NCBI RefSeq assembly: GCF_002025705.1
Contig: NZ_CP018846.1
Location: forward strand, 1,231,501 to 1,295,500
Direction of reading: 5' to 3'
Length of the DNA: 64,000 nt
Source: Pseudomonas putida
Lineage (GTDB): Bacteria > Pseudomonadota > Gammaproteobacteria > Pseudomonadales > Pseudomonadaceae
The notes beneath the pieces were generated by a model, which worked only from the letters and a program-made list of their open reading frames with translations, searched no databases and was not told the origin of the DNA. Both the position numbers and the translations under genes were made by a program. Below are positions 38,995-47,609 of the stretch, in pieces; the first letter of the stretch is position 1; each line of letters begins with the position of its first letter.

Positions 38995-39948
38995 ATGTAT
39001 CCATGTAGTTATCGCCCTGTTTCCCATGCGACCCGGGTTTTGGCCTGGGGCGTGATGGCCCCTTTGGCACTTGCGATGAGCCCAATGGCAGCGGCTACGA
39101 CGCCCGTCACGGGAGAGCGAGTGATCGGCCCTTCGACCCCGGTCGATGACTACAGGCTGAACGACGGCGCATCATTGATCTCCAGGGGCGCTACCATCGA
39201 CTACGTGGTGGCGCGGTCCAGTTCCACCTTCAGCATGAGTGGCGGCACGATCAATGCCACCGGTAGCCACGACGGTGTACAACTGATGGCTGGCAGCAGC
39301 ACGGTGGTGGAGGGGGGCGCATCAATCAAGGCTGACCTTTATGGCATTCGCCTCGGCCGCGCCGGCGATACCGGGGCATCGGCGACGGTCAGCGACAGCC
39401 ATGTACAAGGGGGTAGAGGTGCAGCCTATGTATCCTCAGCTTCCACCCTGACAGTGCTGCGCAGCACGTTTGTTGGCGAAGGCAGCAGTGCGGCGGTGGA
39501 CCTGTTCGGCAGTGGCAAGCTCAATGCCCAGGACAGTGTGTTCACTGGCGGCGGCGCGGGGATGCGATTGTTTGGTGACACCACGGGTGGCGCAGCCGAA
39601 GTGAACCTGGTGGGTAGCCGAGTGGAAGGCTTGACTGGCCCGGCGATTGTCGTGGGCAGTGCGTCAGTGCCGGCCCTCACGGCCAACATCGTGGTAGGCC
39701 CGGGCTCCAGTCTGGTGGGCGGGAATGACGTGTTGATGCAGGTCGTGGGCGGGTCGACGGCCAACCTGCGCGTCGATGCTAGCCAATTGGTGGGTGATGT
39801 AGTCGCCGAGGCGGGTTCCACCGCTAATCTGACACTTGAGAACCAAGCCAGCCTGACCGGCCGCCTGGAGAACGTCGCCGGGCTTACGCTCAACAGCCAG
39901 GCACGCTGGAACATGGTGGAAGACAGCCAGGTGGGAGCCTGGCAATGA
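38995..39948 (+). CDS. autotransporter passenger domain (5' part of a frameshifted gene)
   Basis: 317 aa with an N-terminal signal peptide (about 1-37, ending MAAA). A right-handed beta-helix passenger follows: repeated short Gly/Ser/Ala/Val-rich rungs such as TINATGSHDGVQL, STVVEGGASIKADLYGI and SRVEGLTGPAIVV. It ends at a TGA inside the conserved junction ARWNMVEDSQVGAWQ that normally continues into the beta-domain linker. A -1 shift at 39945 would join it to the next frame. GAGG sits nine bases before the ATG. As annotated it would be exported to the periplasm but lacks its own barrel. Confidence 0.82.
   Translation: MYPCSYRPVSHATRVLAWGVMAPLALAMSPMAAATTPVTGERVIGPSTPVDDYRLNDGASLISRGATIDYVVARSSSTFSMSGGTINATGSHDGVQLMAGSSTVVEGGASIKADLYGIRLGRAGDTGASATVSDSHVQGGRGAAYVSSASTLTVLRSTFVGEGSSAAVDLFGSGKLNAQDSVFTGGGAGMRLFGDTTGGAAEVNLVGSRVEGLTGPAIVVGSASVPALTANIVVGPGSSLVGGNDVLMQVVGGSTANLRVDASQLVGDVVAEAGSTANLTLENQASLTGRLENVAGLTLNSQARWNMVEDSQVGAWQ
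39940..39948 (+). other. -1 frameshift site splitting the autotransporter
   Basis: The sequence TGGCAATGA reads W-Q-stop in the passenger frame. Re-reading the A at 39945 gives W-Q-M-N-G-G, the continuation expected for pertactin-type autotransporters. No classical slippery heptamer is visible. The stop and the ATG overlap, so reinitiation is possible. Confidence 0.8.
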
Positions 39949-41192
39949 ACGGTGGCTCGGTGCGCTTTGGTGAGCCAGGGCAGTACCAGCGCCTCACCCT
40001 GGGCACCCTGAGCGGCAACGGTACCTTCATCATGGACGCCGATTTTGCCAATGGTCAGACCGACTTCCTGGAGGTGGGCACGGCAACTGGCAGCCACACA
40101 CTGCAAGTGGGCAGTAGCGGCAGCGAGCCTAGCGAGCAGAACTCGCTGCATCTGGTACATGCAGGCGCAGGTGATGCGAGCTTCTCGTTGCTCAATGGGC
40201 CGGTTGACCTGGGTGCCTTCTCCTACGAGCTTGTGCAGCGCGGTAACGACTGGTTCCTCGATGGTTCGCGCAAGGTCATCAGCCCAGGTACGGCGGCTGG
40301 CCTGGCCTTGTTCAACACTGCACCCACCGTCTGGTATGGCGAGTTGAGCACCCTGCGCACGCGCATGGGCGAGCTGCGGCTGGATGAGCGCAAGTCGGGT
40401 GGCTGGATACGTACCTATGGCAACAAGCTCAACGCCACACCTGCCTCTGGGGCCTCGTATTCGCAAGTACAGCAGGGCGTATCGCTGGGCGCGGATGCAC
40501 CACTGCCCATCGGGGACGGGCAATGGCTGGCCGGTGTGCTGGCAGGCTACAGCAGCTCTGACCTGGATGTGGCGCGAGGGGCCTCGGCGCAGGTCAAAAG
40601 CTACTACTTTGGCCTGTACACAACCTGGCTGGATGCCGTCAGCGGTTACTACGTCGATGGTGTGGTCAAACTCAATCGCTTCGATAACAGCACGGAAGTC
40701 AACCTCAGCGATGGCAAGCGCAGTGATGGTGATTTCAACAATCACGGGATCGGTGCCTCGTTGGAGTTCGGTCGTAACATCCCGCTGAGCGATGGTTACT
40801 TCATCGAGCCTTACACGCAGTGGTCTGCAGTGAGCATTCAGGGCGCAAGTTACAGCCTGGACAATGGCCTGCGCGTCAAGGGTGGCGATACCCGCTCACT
40901 GCTCGGCAAGGCGGGTGCGACAGTCGGGCGTAACTTCGACCTGGGTGATGGGCAGTTCGCACAACCTTATGTGCGCATGGCCTATGCCCATGAGTTTGCT
41001 ACCAACAATAATGCCAAGGTCAACGAACATAAGTTCGACAGCGACTTGTCCGGTTCCCGAGGCGAACTGGGTGTTGGTGTCGCCGTGTCGTTGGCGGAGC
41101 GCTGGCAGCTCCACGCCGACTTTGATTACAGCAATGGTGAAAGGATCGAGCAGCCCTGGGGGGCCAACGTGGGTCTGCATTACAGCTGGTGA
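39945..41192 (+). CDS. autotransporter beta-domain (3' part of a frameshifted gene)
   Basis: 415 aa. The first 130 residues are the end of a pertactin-like passenger (GSVRFGEPGQYQRLTLGTLSGNGTF). The outer-membrane autotransporter barrel follows (GGWIRTYGNKLNA ... YYVDGVVKLNRF ... FIEPYTQWSAVSI), ending with the aromatic signature LHYSW. It has no signal peptide of its own, so it could be exported only if fused to the upstream frame. Joined to the 5' part the protein would be about 730 aa, a normal size for the family. Confidence 0.82.
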   Translation: MNGGSVRFGEPGQYQRLTLGTLSGNGTFIMDADFANGQTDFLEVGTATGSHTLQVGSSGSEPSEQNSLHLVHAGAGDASFSLLNGPVDLGAFSYELVQRGNDWFLDGSRKVISPGTAAGLALFNTAPTVWYGELSTLRTRMGELRLDERKSGGWIRTYGNKLNATPASGASYSQVQQGVSLGADAPLPIGDGQWLAGVLAGYSSSDLDVARGASAQVKSYYFGLYTTWLDAVSGYYVDGVVKLNRFDNSTEVNLSDGKRSDGDFNNHGIGASLEFGRNIPLSDGYFIEPYTQWSAVSIQGASYSLDNGLRVKGGDTRSLLGKAGATVGRNFDLGDGQFAQPYVRMAYAHEFATNNNAKVNEHKFDSDLSGSRGELGVGVAVSLAERWQLHADFDYSNGERIEQPWGANVGLHYSW

Positions 41193-41250
41193 TTCTGAGC
41201 GAGGGAAAGCATTGGCTTTCCCTTTTTATGGTTCGTTGGAGTGCAGCTTC

Positions 41251-42753
41251 ATGGTCATCAGCGCCAAGGGTTTGTTCGCAACGTTACGCAACAGGTTGAA
41301 GTCTTTCTTCACGTCATCAGGTGGCAATGCGGTGCTGTTGGGTGACAACACGCCACGCGTGCCGCTGATGCTGGAAAACGTGCCCGGTGGTCAGGCAAAC
41401 CTGCTACCCGTCAGCGCGCTGACGCAACCGCTACGCGTCGATGTGCCGATGTGGCTGAATTCCGACCCTTCTGAGGAAGACCCGGAGTCACTTACATTGT
41501 TCTGGAACGGGGATGTCGTCATCCAGAAAACCTGGACTGCGCCGATCCCTGAAGTTGACCTCACGCTTTACGTCCCTGTGGAAAAGCTTGGAGAAGGCAC
41601 CCCTGTTCTGAGCTATCGGGTTGTCATTTTCAATGGGGAAGTTGGAGACTCCAATCCGCTGACGTTGACGATTGATCGGCAAGCTCCCCTGTTGCCGAAT
41701 GAAAACCTGTTGCCGCTCCCGCCCGAGGTTATTGCCAATGGTGTGACTGTCGAGTATCTGGAGCAGAACGGCGATGAGTTGTGGGCAACGTTGCCTGCCT
41801 ACGATGCCCCCGAGGTGGGCGACCGTATCAGCTACTACTGGGACCAGCAGCCAGGTAGTAACGAACTGGTTGACCAGCGTGTGCTCCACCAGGCAGATCT
41901 GGAGGCTGGGGGGGACCTCAAGCTGAAGTATACCGGTGAGATGATTCGTGAGCGTGGTGATGGCCCCCGTCACCTGCACTATAAAATCGAAGACCGTGCC
42001 GGTAACCAGGGGGCTGCATCGGGTATCAGAACGCTACAGGTGGCGGCGACGATTCCTCCGCGTGTGCTGTCCTGGCCAGAACTGCCGAAGGCAGCGGGCG
42101 CGGGAGAGACTGTCGTGCTTGAGACCGACTCTGTAAGGGGGGAGCTGGAGGCACTGGTTCCGGACGATGCGGGTGTAGGTAGCCAGGAGCCTGTCCAGAT
42201 GCAGTGGGGCGAGCCCGGCAAAGTGGGCGCGGTGACCATTGAGGGTGCGCCGGGTACCCGTCGCTTTCTCGTGCCGCTTGAACATTTGGCCGCACACAGC
42301 GGCAAGACCATACCGCTGTATTACGTCGCCTCCAGCGATGAGTCGGCCAGGCGTCAAGTCAGGCTGACGGTGTTCAGGCCTTCTGCGCCGCCGCCGCAGG
42401 TCAGGCAGGCGGATACCAGTACATTGAGCCTGCGCGCCGTGCCGACCGTCGCTCACGTTACCCAGGAGCCCTGGTCGCTCATCAGCACCGACCAACGGGT
42501 CACGATCAAGGCTGTCGGTCGCAACTCAGCTGGCCAGTCGCAAGCCCATATCGTGGTGGAGCGGCACCCGGTAACCATGGCGGAGATGTCAGCGGGGCTG
42601 GGTGCAGGAAGTACGCTTACCATCCCTCGAAGTTTTTTGCTGACGTTGGCCTTGAACAGCAGGCTGACAGTCGAGACGACAGTCAGCCTGGACGGGGGCG
42701 AGACCTGGCCCAGCTCGGCAAATTTCGTGCTGCAACTGACGCTGGTCGCTTGA
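41251..42753 (+). CDS. multidomain Ig-like protein, third paralogue
   Basis: A 500-aa protein without a signal peptide, with four Ig-like modules: PESLTLFWNG, VGDRISYYWDQQPG, QEPVQMQWGEPG and TDQRVTIKAVGR. The first-to-second module junction (LTIDRQAPLLPNENLLPLPPEVIANG) parallels IFDRIAPNHG ... VPAVAEVIDGN in the 671-aa protein. The open frame extends back to 40864, but that part is the barrel gene in another frame. The ATG at 41251 follows GGAG at ten bases. It is convergent with the fimbrial chaperone gene, stopping 8 bp from that gene's stop, so it marks the right edge of the island. Function is unknown. Confidence 0.7.
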   Translation: MVISAKGLFATLRNRLKSFFTSSGGNAVLLGDNTPRVPLMLENVPGGQANLLPVSALTQPLRVDVPMWLNSDPSEEDPESLTLFWNGDVVIQKTWTAPIPEVDLTLYVPVEKLGEGTPVLSYRVVIFNGEVGDSNPLTLTIDRQAPLLPNENLLPLPPEVIANGVTVEYLEQNGDELWATLPAYDAPEVGDRISYYWDQQPGSNELVDQRVLHQADLEAGGDLKLKYTGEMIRERGDGPRHLHYKIEDRAGNQGAASGIRTLQVAATIPPRVLSWPELPKAAGAGETVVLETDSVRGELEALVPDDAGVGSQEPVQMQWGEPGKVGAVTIEGAPGTRRFLVPLEHLAAHSGKTIPLYYVASSDESARRQVRLTVFRPSAPPPQVRQADTSTLSLRAVPTVAHVTQEPWSLISTDQRVTIKAVGRNSAGQSQAHIVVERHPVTMAEMSAGLGAGSTLTIPRSFLLTLALNSRLTVETTVSLDGGETWPSSANFVLQLTLVA

Positions 42754-42761
42754 TGTGAGTA

Positions 42762-43493
42762 CTAATGGATTTTGCTGGTGTGCTCTTTCGATGTTGCACC
42801 GTAATCGTTGAGGATCGAAAACGTCACCTTGGCATTGGGCGTCAGTCGCTTATCAGGTAATGCATAGGTTTGTTCAGCGAAAGGCGCCACCATCGCGGTG
42901 GCATGCAGGCTTTGTTCATGCCCGCCGGCATGAATGCGCAGGCGGTTGAACGTGAGATGGTAGGGCGAAGGGTTGTCGACTGCCAGGTGTGGTTTGCCGT
43001 TAAGCATTTTCACCGACCATTTCAGCGCCTTGAGGTGATCTTCCGGGCGGCTTTCGAGTTCGCTGGGGCGGTAGAACAGCTTGATGCGGGTGCGCAGCGC
43101 GATGTTGAGGATGTTCGCGCCGGTTTTTTCCTGCTGGGGGATCTCCTGTAAATTGAAATAGAACAGTGACTCACGGTCTTTCGGCAAGTCGTTAGGCAGC
43201 CGGTTTATCTGAACCATCTGCTCCTTGCCCGGGTCAAGGCGGAACAGTGCGGGTGCTGCAATCATGGGTACGGGGGTGACTGTATCGTCCTGTTCTGTAT
43301 TGACCCAGGCCTGTGCGGCGAAGGTGCGGTCGCTGGGGTTGGCGACAATCACCGACGAGCTGCGCGAATCGGTGCCGTGGACGATGCGTGTGGTACTGAT
43401 TGTCAATGCAGCTTGTGCCGCAGGTAGCGTGGATGCCAGGCAGGCCGCAAGCGCGAGATGACGCAAATTCGAGAATCGCTGAATGATGGACAT
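42762..43493 (-). CDS. periplasmic pilus-assembly chaperone
   Basis: A 243-aa periplasmic chaperone of the PapD/FimC type. The signal peptide (about 1-28) ends AAQA. The N-terminal Ig domain has TRIVHGTDSRSSSVIVANPS, FRLDPGKEQMVQI and LFYFNLQEIPQ. The C-terminal domain has NPSPYHLTF and a C-terminal strand. It caps pilin subunits and delivers them to the usher. It is downstream of the pilin gene, as in normal operons, but the usher is displaced by the island. Confidence 0.93.
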   Translation of the reverse strand: MSIIQRFSNLRHLALAACLASTLPAAQAALTISTTRIVHGTDSRSSSVIVANPSDRTFAAQAWVNTEQDDTVTPVPMIAAPALFRLDPGKEQMVQINRLPNDLPKDRESLFYFNLQEIPQQEKTGANILNIALRTRIKLFYRPSELESRPEDHLKALKWSVKMLNGKPHLAVDNPSPYHLTFNRLRIHAGGHEQSLHATAMVAPFAEQTYALPDKRLTPNAKVTFSILNDYGATSKEHTSKIH

Positions 43494-43571
43494 CGAGAGG
43501 GTGAACCTTGGTTCGAGGCTTCGTGCATCGGCAGGACCCCAGGTGCTGAGTTGCAGCAGCTGGGGCGATGA

Positions 43572-44117
43572 TCAGTTGATCGCGACTACGTAGGTGATGG
43601 TGGTTGCGACCTGACCTTCATCCACCGATGCTGCTGTTGTCTGCAGGCGGGTAGAGAACACCATCTCGGTTGGATCGGAGTCACTCAGCGGGTAATCCAT
43701 GGACGCCGTGTCTGGATCAAGCTGTGCACCGGTCCGGTCAGAAATCTTCAGGGCCAGGCCACTGGTGTAGCCGAGGCCACTCTGCAGGGCGTAGAGTTTG
43801 CCGGTACCGGCCTGGCCGTAAGACGGGGTGAATGTGATGTTGGCCACTGAACCCGTGGGGATGGTGCAGGTAGAGTCAGGGGTGATCCGCAGTGCAAACC
43901 CGATTTGCGGGGTTTCCTGACCGGTAGCGGTGAAATCCTTTTTCCTGAAATCACCCAGGTTCACCAGAGGCAGGGGAGTGCCGGTGCCGGGGGTTACGAC
44001 ATCAATAGGGCAAGTACCGCCAGCGCTCACAGTGCCGGTGAAATTCATCGTGCCGGTATTGGCCATGGCCGCGCCGCTGGTCAAACTGATTGCAAGTATG
44101 GAGAGTATTTTTTTCAT
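43572..44117 (-). CDS. major fimbrial subunit (type 1-like pilin)
   Basis: A 181-aa pilin with a signal peptide (about 1-19, cut after AMA), the N-terminal donor strand NTGTMNFTGTVSAGGTCPIDV and a Cys pair. The C-terminal strand region ends ATTITYVVAIN. AAGGA precedes the ATG at 44117. The frame extends to 44219 without a better start. It is the first gene of the fimbrial operon, and 214 nt upstream separate it from the next gene. Confidence 0.92.
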   Translation of the reverse strand: MKKILSILAISLTSGAAMANTGTMNFTGTVSAGGTCPIDVVTPGTGTPLPLVNLGDFRKKDFTATGQETPQIGFALRITPDSTCTIPTGSVANITFTPSYGQAGTGKLYALQSGLGYTSGLALKISDRTGAQLDPDTASMDYPLSDSDPTEMVFSTRLQTTAASVDEGQVATTITYVVAIN

Positions 44118-44331
44118 GTGCTTTCCTTGATTAAAACTGCGCCTGAATAAATCTGTGGCATGGGTGACCCGTCGAAGGGCAACCCGCATGCAACGTGAGG
44201 CAGAGTAAGGAAGGCACAAGGCGAGGTCTGTAAGGGAAAGTGTGCGTACTGCTGAGATTAAAGGACAGTGTGCCTGAAGGTAGTTGTCAGCGTGGAACGC
44301 TGCCCAGAAGCCTGGGCAGCCGTAATCAGGG

Positions 44332-44742
44332 TTAGTGGCTGGAGCCCCGGTTTGAGAGGTTCAGCAGTTGCTTTTCCTGGTTCCAGTCAAAGGGTTCATC
44401 GTTCTGCTCCGCTTCGAAGCGCCGCTCTTCCAATTGCTGGTAAAGGTCCAGCTCCTCGTCAGGCATGAAGTGCAGGCAATCACCACCAAAGAACCACAGC
44501 AGGTCGCGCGGCACCAGGTGGGCGATCTGCGGGTAGCGCTGGATCACCTGGCAGATCAGGTCCTGGCCCAGGTACTGGCTTTCCAGCGGGTCTTGCGGCA
44601 GCAGGGTCAGCAGTTCGTCGAAGCGTTCGAGGAACAGGGCGTGGCTTTCCTCTGGTACCTGTTCGGCTTCACCCAGGGCTGCCAGGATGGTGCGCAGGTG
44701 GTGGAGCAGTTGCAGGTGGTATTCCAGGTGGGGGTTGGCCAT
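44332..44742 (-). CDS. conserved hypothetical protein
   Basis: A 136-aa soluble, mostly helical acidic protein beginning MANPHLEYHLQLLHHL. Motifs such as PRDLLWFFGGDCLHFMPDEEL are distinctive and look conserved, but I do not recognise a function. The ATG at 44742 has GAGG nine bases upstream, and the longer frame to 44853 is rejected. It lies downstream of fadE on the same strand with a hairpin between, so it may be read by the same transcript. Confidence 0.75.
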   Translation of the reverse strand: MANPHLEYHLQLLHHLRTILAALGEAEQVPEESHALFLERFDELLTLLPQDPLESQYLGQDLICQVIQRYPQIAHLVPRDLLWFFGGDCLHFMPDEELDLYQQLEERRFEAEQNDEPFDWNQEKQLLNLSNRGSSH

Positions 44743-44823
44743 GGTGACGGACCTCGGGTGTTGAAACGGGGGGCGGAGTATACGCCGGTTGCGGTAGGGC
44801 GTGTAGGCTCGGCGCCCGCCTGA

Positions 44824-44861
44824 TCCGCGTAGGGCCGCAGAGCGGCCCCACAAGCGGATAG
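44824..44861 (-). terminator. hairpin downstream of fadE
   Basis: GGGCCGC (44832-44838) and GCGGCCC (44842-44848) with flanking TCCGC/GCGGA form a nested stem just after the fadE stop. There is no T tract, so it may be a REP-like or attenuating hairpin. Confidence 0.5.
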
Positions 44862-44862
44862 C

Positions 44863-47310
44863 TCAGCGCACTTTGCCCGGCTCGGGCAGCAAGTGCTCTT
44901 TGTCGAAGGCATCCACATCGATCACCGCCCGTCGTGCGTTCTCTGCATGTTGCAGCCGCTCCCCCTCCGCAGGCTGCAGTACGCCGCTCTGAACCGCAGC
45001 ATCAATTGCTGATTGCCCCGGCAGAGGTTGGAGCTTGCCCTCCTTGACGGCCTGATGCAGCGCCTTGTGCAGCGGTGCCGCTTCGCCCAGCAGATCGCTG
45101 GCCCGTTGCAAGGCCGCCACCGGGTCGCCTTCGGCCTGCGGCCTGAAGCAGCCCGCGAGCAACTCCTCCAGTGCCGGGTCGCCTTTGGTGCGGCCGATCA
45201 GCTCAGCCACTTCGGCATCCAGTTCGTCACTCGGCCCGGTGTGACGGCGCCCGAAGGGGAACACCAGCACCCGCAGCGCACAGCCGACGAAACGGTTGGG
45301 GAAGTTGTCGAGCAGGCGGTCCAGGGCTTTTTCCGCCTGGCCGAGACTTTCTTCCATGGCCCAGCGCAGCAGCGGTTGCATGTGCTCAGGTGAGCCCAGA
45401 TCGTGGTAGCGCTTCAGTGCGGCAGACGACAGGTACAGGTAGCTAAGTACATCACCCAGGCGTGCACTCAGGCGCTCTCGGCGCTTGAGCGCGCCGCCCA
45501 GCAGCATCATCGACAGGTCAGCCAGCAGGGCAAAGGCGGCAGCCTGGCGATTGAGCGCATGGAAGTAGCCTTGGCTCAGGGCATCACCCGGCACACTCTC
45601 CAGGCGACCCAGCCCCAGGTTGAGCACCAGCGTACTGGCAGCGTTGCCCGCGGCGAACATGATGTGCTTCATCAGCAGGTCGTCGAACTCGCGCAGTGCC
45701 TGGTCGCGGTCTTCGCGACCGGCCAGGGCCATCTCCTTGAGTACGAACGGGTGGCAGCGAATGGCGCCCTGGCCAAAGATCATCAGGTTGCGCGAGAGAA
45801 TGTTGGCCCCCTCGACAGTGATGAAGATCGGTGCCCCTTGCCAGTTGCGGCCCAGGTAATTGTTCGGGCCCATGATGATGCCCTTGCCCCCGTGCACGTC
45901 CATGGCGTGCTGGATGCATTCGCGGCCACGCTCGGTCAGGTGGTACTTGAGAATCGCCGACAACACCGAAGGTTTTTCACCGAGGTCCACGGCCTTGGCG
46001 GTCAGCAGGCGTGCGCTGTCCATCAGCCAGGCGTTGCCGCCGATGCGTGCCAGCGATTCCTGTATACCCTCGAAAGCAGCCAGCGGTACGTTGAACTGCT
46101 CGCGGATGTTGGCGTATTGGCCAGTGACCAGGCTGGTGTACTTGGCGGCACCGGTGCCCACGGCTGGCAGTGAGATGGAGCGGCCCACTGACAGGCAGTT
46201 CATCAGCATCATCCAGCCCTTGCCGAGCATGGCCTGGCCACCGATGAGGAAGTCCAGCGGCACGAACACATCCTTGCCGCTGTTGGGGCCGTTCATGAAG
46301 GCGGCGCCCAGCGGCATATGGCGTTTGCCGATCTCAACCCCGGGGGTGTCGGTGGGGATCAGCGCCAGGCTGATGCCCAGTTCTTCTTCCTCGCCCAGCA
46401 GGTGGTCCGGGTCGTAGGCCTTGAACGCCAGGCCCAGCAGTGTAGCGACCGGCCCGAGCGTGATGTAGCGTTTCTCCCAGTTCAGGCGCAGGCCGATGAC
46501 TTCTTCACCGTTCCACTGGCCTTTGCAGATGACCCCGGTGTCGGGCATTGCACCTGCGTCGGAGCCGGCCAGCGGGCCGGTGAGGGCGAAGCAGGGAATA
46601 TCATCGCCACGGGCCAGGCGCGGCAGGTAGTGGTTACGTTGTTCGTCGGTACCATAGTGCAGCAGCAGTTCGGCCGGGCCGAGTGAGTTGGGCACCATTA
46701 CCGTGGACGCCAGGTCGCCGCTGCGCGTGGCCAGTTTCATCGCCACCTGGGAGTGGGCATGGGCAGAGAAGCCCTTGCCGCCGTATTCCTTGGGAATGAT
46801 CAGGGCGAAGAAGCCGTGGGACTTGATGTGCTGCCAGGCTGTGGGTGGCAGGTCCATGTCCTGGCCGATCTGCCAGTCGCTGACCATCGCGCACAGCTCT
46901 TCTGTTGGCCCGTCGATGAAGGCCTGTTCTTCCTCGGTGAGCTTGGGCGCCGGGTAGTCGAGCAGGGTGCGCCAGTCGGGGCGGCCGCTGAACAGCTCAC
47001 CATCCCACCACACGGTACCGGCGTCGATGGCCTCGCGCTCGGTCTGCGACATGGGCGGCAGGGTGCGCTGGCACCACTTGAACACCGGGCCGGTGAACAC
47101 CTTGCGGCGCCAGTCCGGCAGTGCCACCAGGGCGATTTTCAGGGCCAGCACAATCCACAGCAGCGTCAGCAGCCAGCCAGGGGCGCTGCTGAAAATGCCC
47201 ATCAACAGCACATAGGCCGCCATGATGCCCAGTATCTGCAAGGGCGCCAGGCGCCGGTGCGTAAAATATGCCGCGCCGATCACCAGCACCACCAACCACA
47301 ACAGCAACAT
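44863..47310 (-). CDS. fadE: acyl-CoA dehydrogenase FadE
   Basis: An 815-aa FAD-dependent acyl-CoA dehydrogenase of the long FadE type (E. coli FadE about 814 aa), catalysing the first step of beta-oxidation. Two or three N-terminal membrane segments (about 1-65) precede the dehydrogenase core with FALTGPLAGSDAGAMPDTG, VGRSISLPAVG and the DVHGGKGIIMGP motif. A C-terminal FadE-specific domain follows. AGGAGG lies seven bases before the ATG at 47310. Confidence 0.94.
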   Translation of the reverse strand: MLLLWLVVLVIGAAYFTHRRLAPLQILGIMAAYVLLMGIFSSAPGWLLTLLWIVLALKIALVALPDWRRKVFTGPVFKWCQRTLPPMSQTEREAIDAGTVWWDGELFSGRPDWRTLLDYPAPKLTEEEQAFIDGPTEELCAMVSDWQIGQDMDLPPTAWQHIKSHGFFALIIPKEYGGKGFSAHAHSQVAMKLATRSGDLASTVMVPNSLGPAELLLHYGTDEQRNHYLPRLARGDDIPCFALTGPLAGSDAGAMPDTGVICKGQWNGEEVIGLRLNWEKRYITLGPVATLLGLAFKAYDPDHLLGEEEELGISLALIPTDTPGVEIGKRHMPLGAAFMNGPNSGKDVFVPLDFLIGGQAMLGKGWMMLMNCLSVGRSISLPAVGTGAAKYTSLVTGQYANIREQFNVPLAAFEGIQESLARIGGNAWLMDSARLLTAKAVDLGEKPSVLSAILKYHLTERGRECIQHAMDVHGGKGIIMGPNNYLGRNWQGAPIFITVEGANILSRNLMIFGQGAIRCHPFVLKEMALAGREDRDQALREFDDLLMKHIMFAAGNAASTLVLNLGLGRLESVPGDALSQGYFHALNRQAAAFALLADLSMMLLGGALKRRERLSARLGDVLSYLYLSSAALKRYHDLGSPEHMQPLLRWAMEESLGQAEKALDRLLDNFPNRFVGCALRVLVFPFGRRHTGPSDELDAEVAELIGRTKGDPALEELLAGCFRPQAEGDPVAALQRASDLLGEAAPLHKALHQAVKEGKLQPLPGQSAIDAAVQSGVLQPAEGERLQHAENARRAVIDVDAFDKEHLLPEPGKVR

Positions 47311-47438
47311 AATCGGTCCTCCTTGGAACCAAGGGCTTGAGCCGTCCCAGACAGCTTAGACGCAACGCTGTGAACGGCCTGTTCAGAACAGTGACAGGGT
47401 GTGGCGGTGGGAGTTTCAGTTCATTGTGCGTCTGTGCC

Positions 47439-47548
47439 CGGCCTCTTCGCGGCGGTTCGACGCCTCGATAAACCCGCTCCCACAGAAATATCGCTGGCTT
47501 GACGGTAGTGGTGATCCTGTGGGAGCGGGCTTGCCCGCGAAGAGGCCA
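47439..47548. repeat. REP pair, one arm interrupted
   Basis: The right arm (47517-47548, GCGGGCTTGCCCGCGAAGAGGCC) is intact. The left arm (47439-47485) has the same ends but an inserted or altered middle (GGCGGTTCGACGCCTCGATAA). The rest of the 47311-47609 gap shows no gene. Confidence 0.75.
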
Positions 47549-47609
47549 GTACAGGCAATAAAACTCTGGAGTAGACTGTTCACCCTCTGCATTCCATAAG
47601 GACATTGCC

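Noticed and set aside
40864..41250. Longer N-terminus for the third Ig-like gene
   Set aside because: This part overlaps the autotransporter barrel in another frame and encodes no Ig-like pattern. The ATG at 41251 with GGAG fits better.
18373..42761. Island as a prophage or integrative element inserted at the tRNA genes
   Set aside because: No integrase, phage structural gene, conjugation gene or duplicated tRNA 3' end was seen. The tRNA array is 3.7 kb from the island edge.
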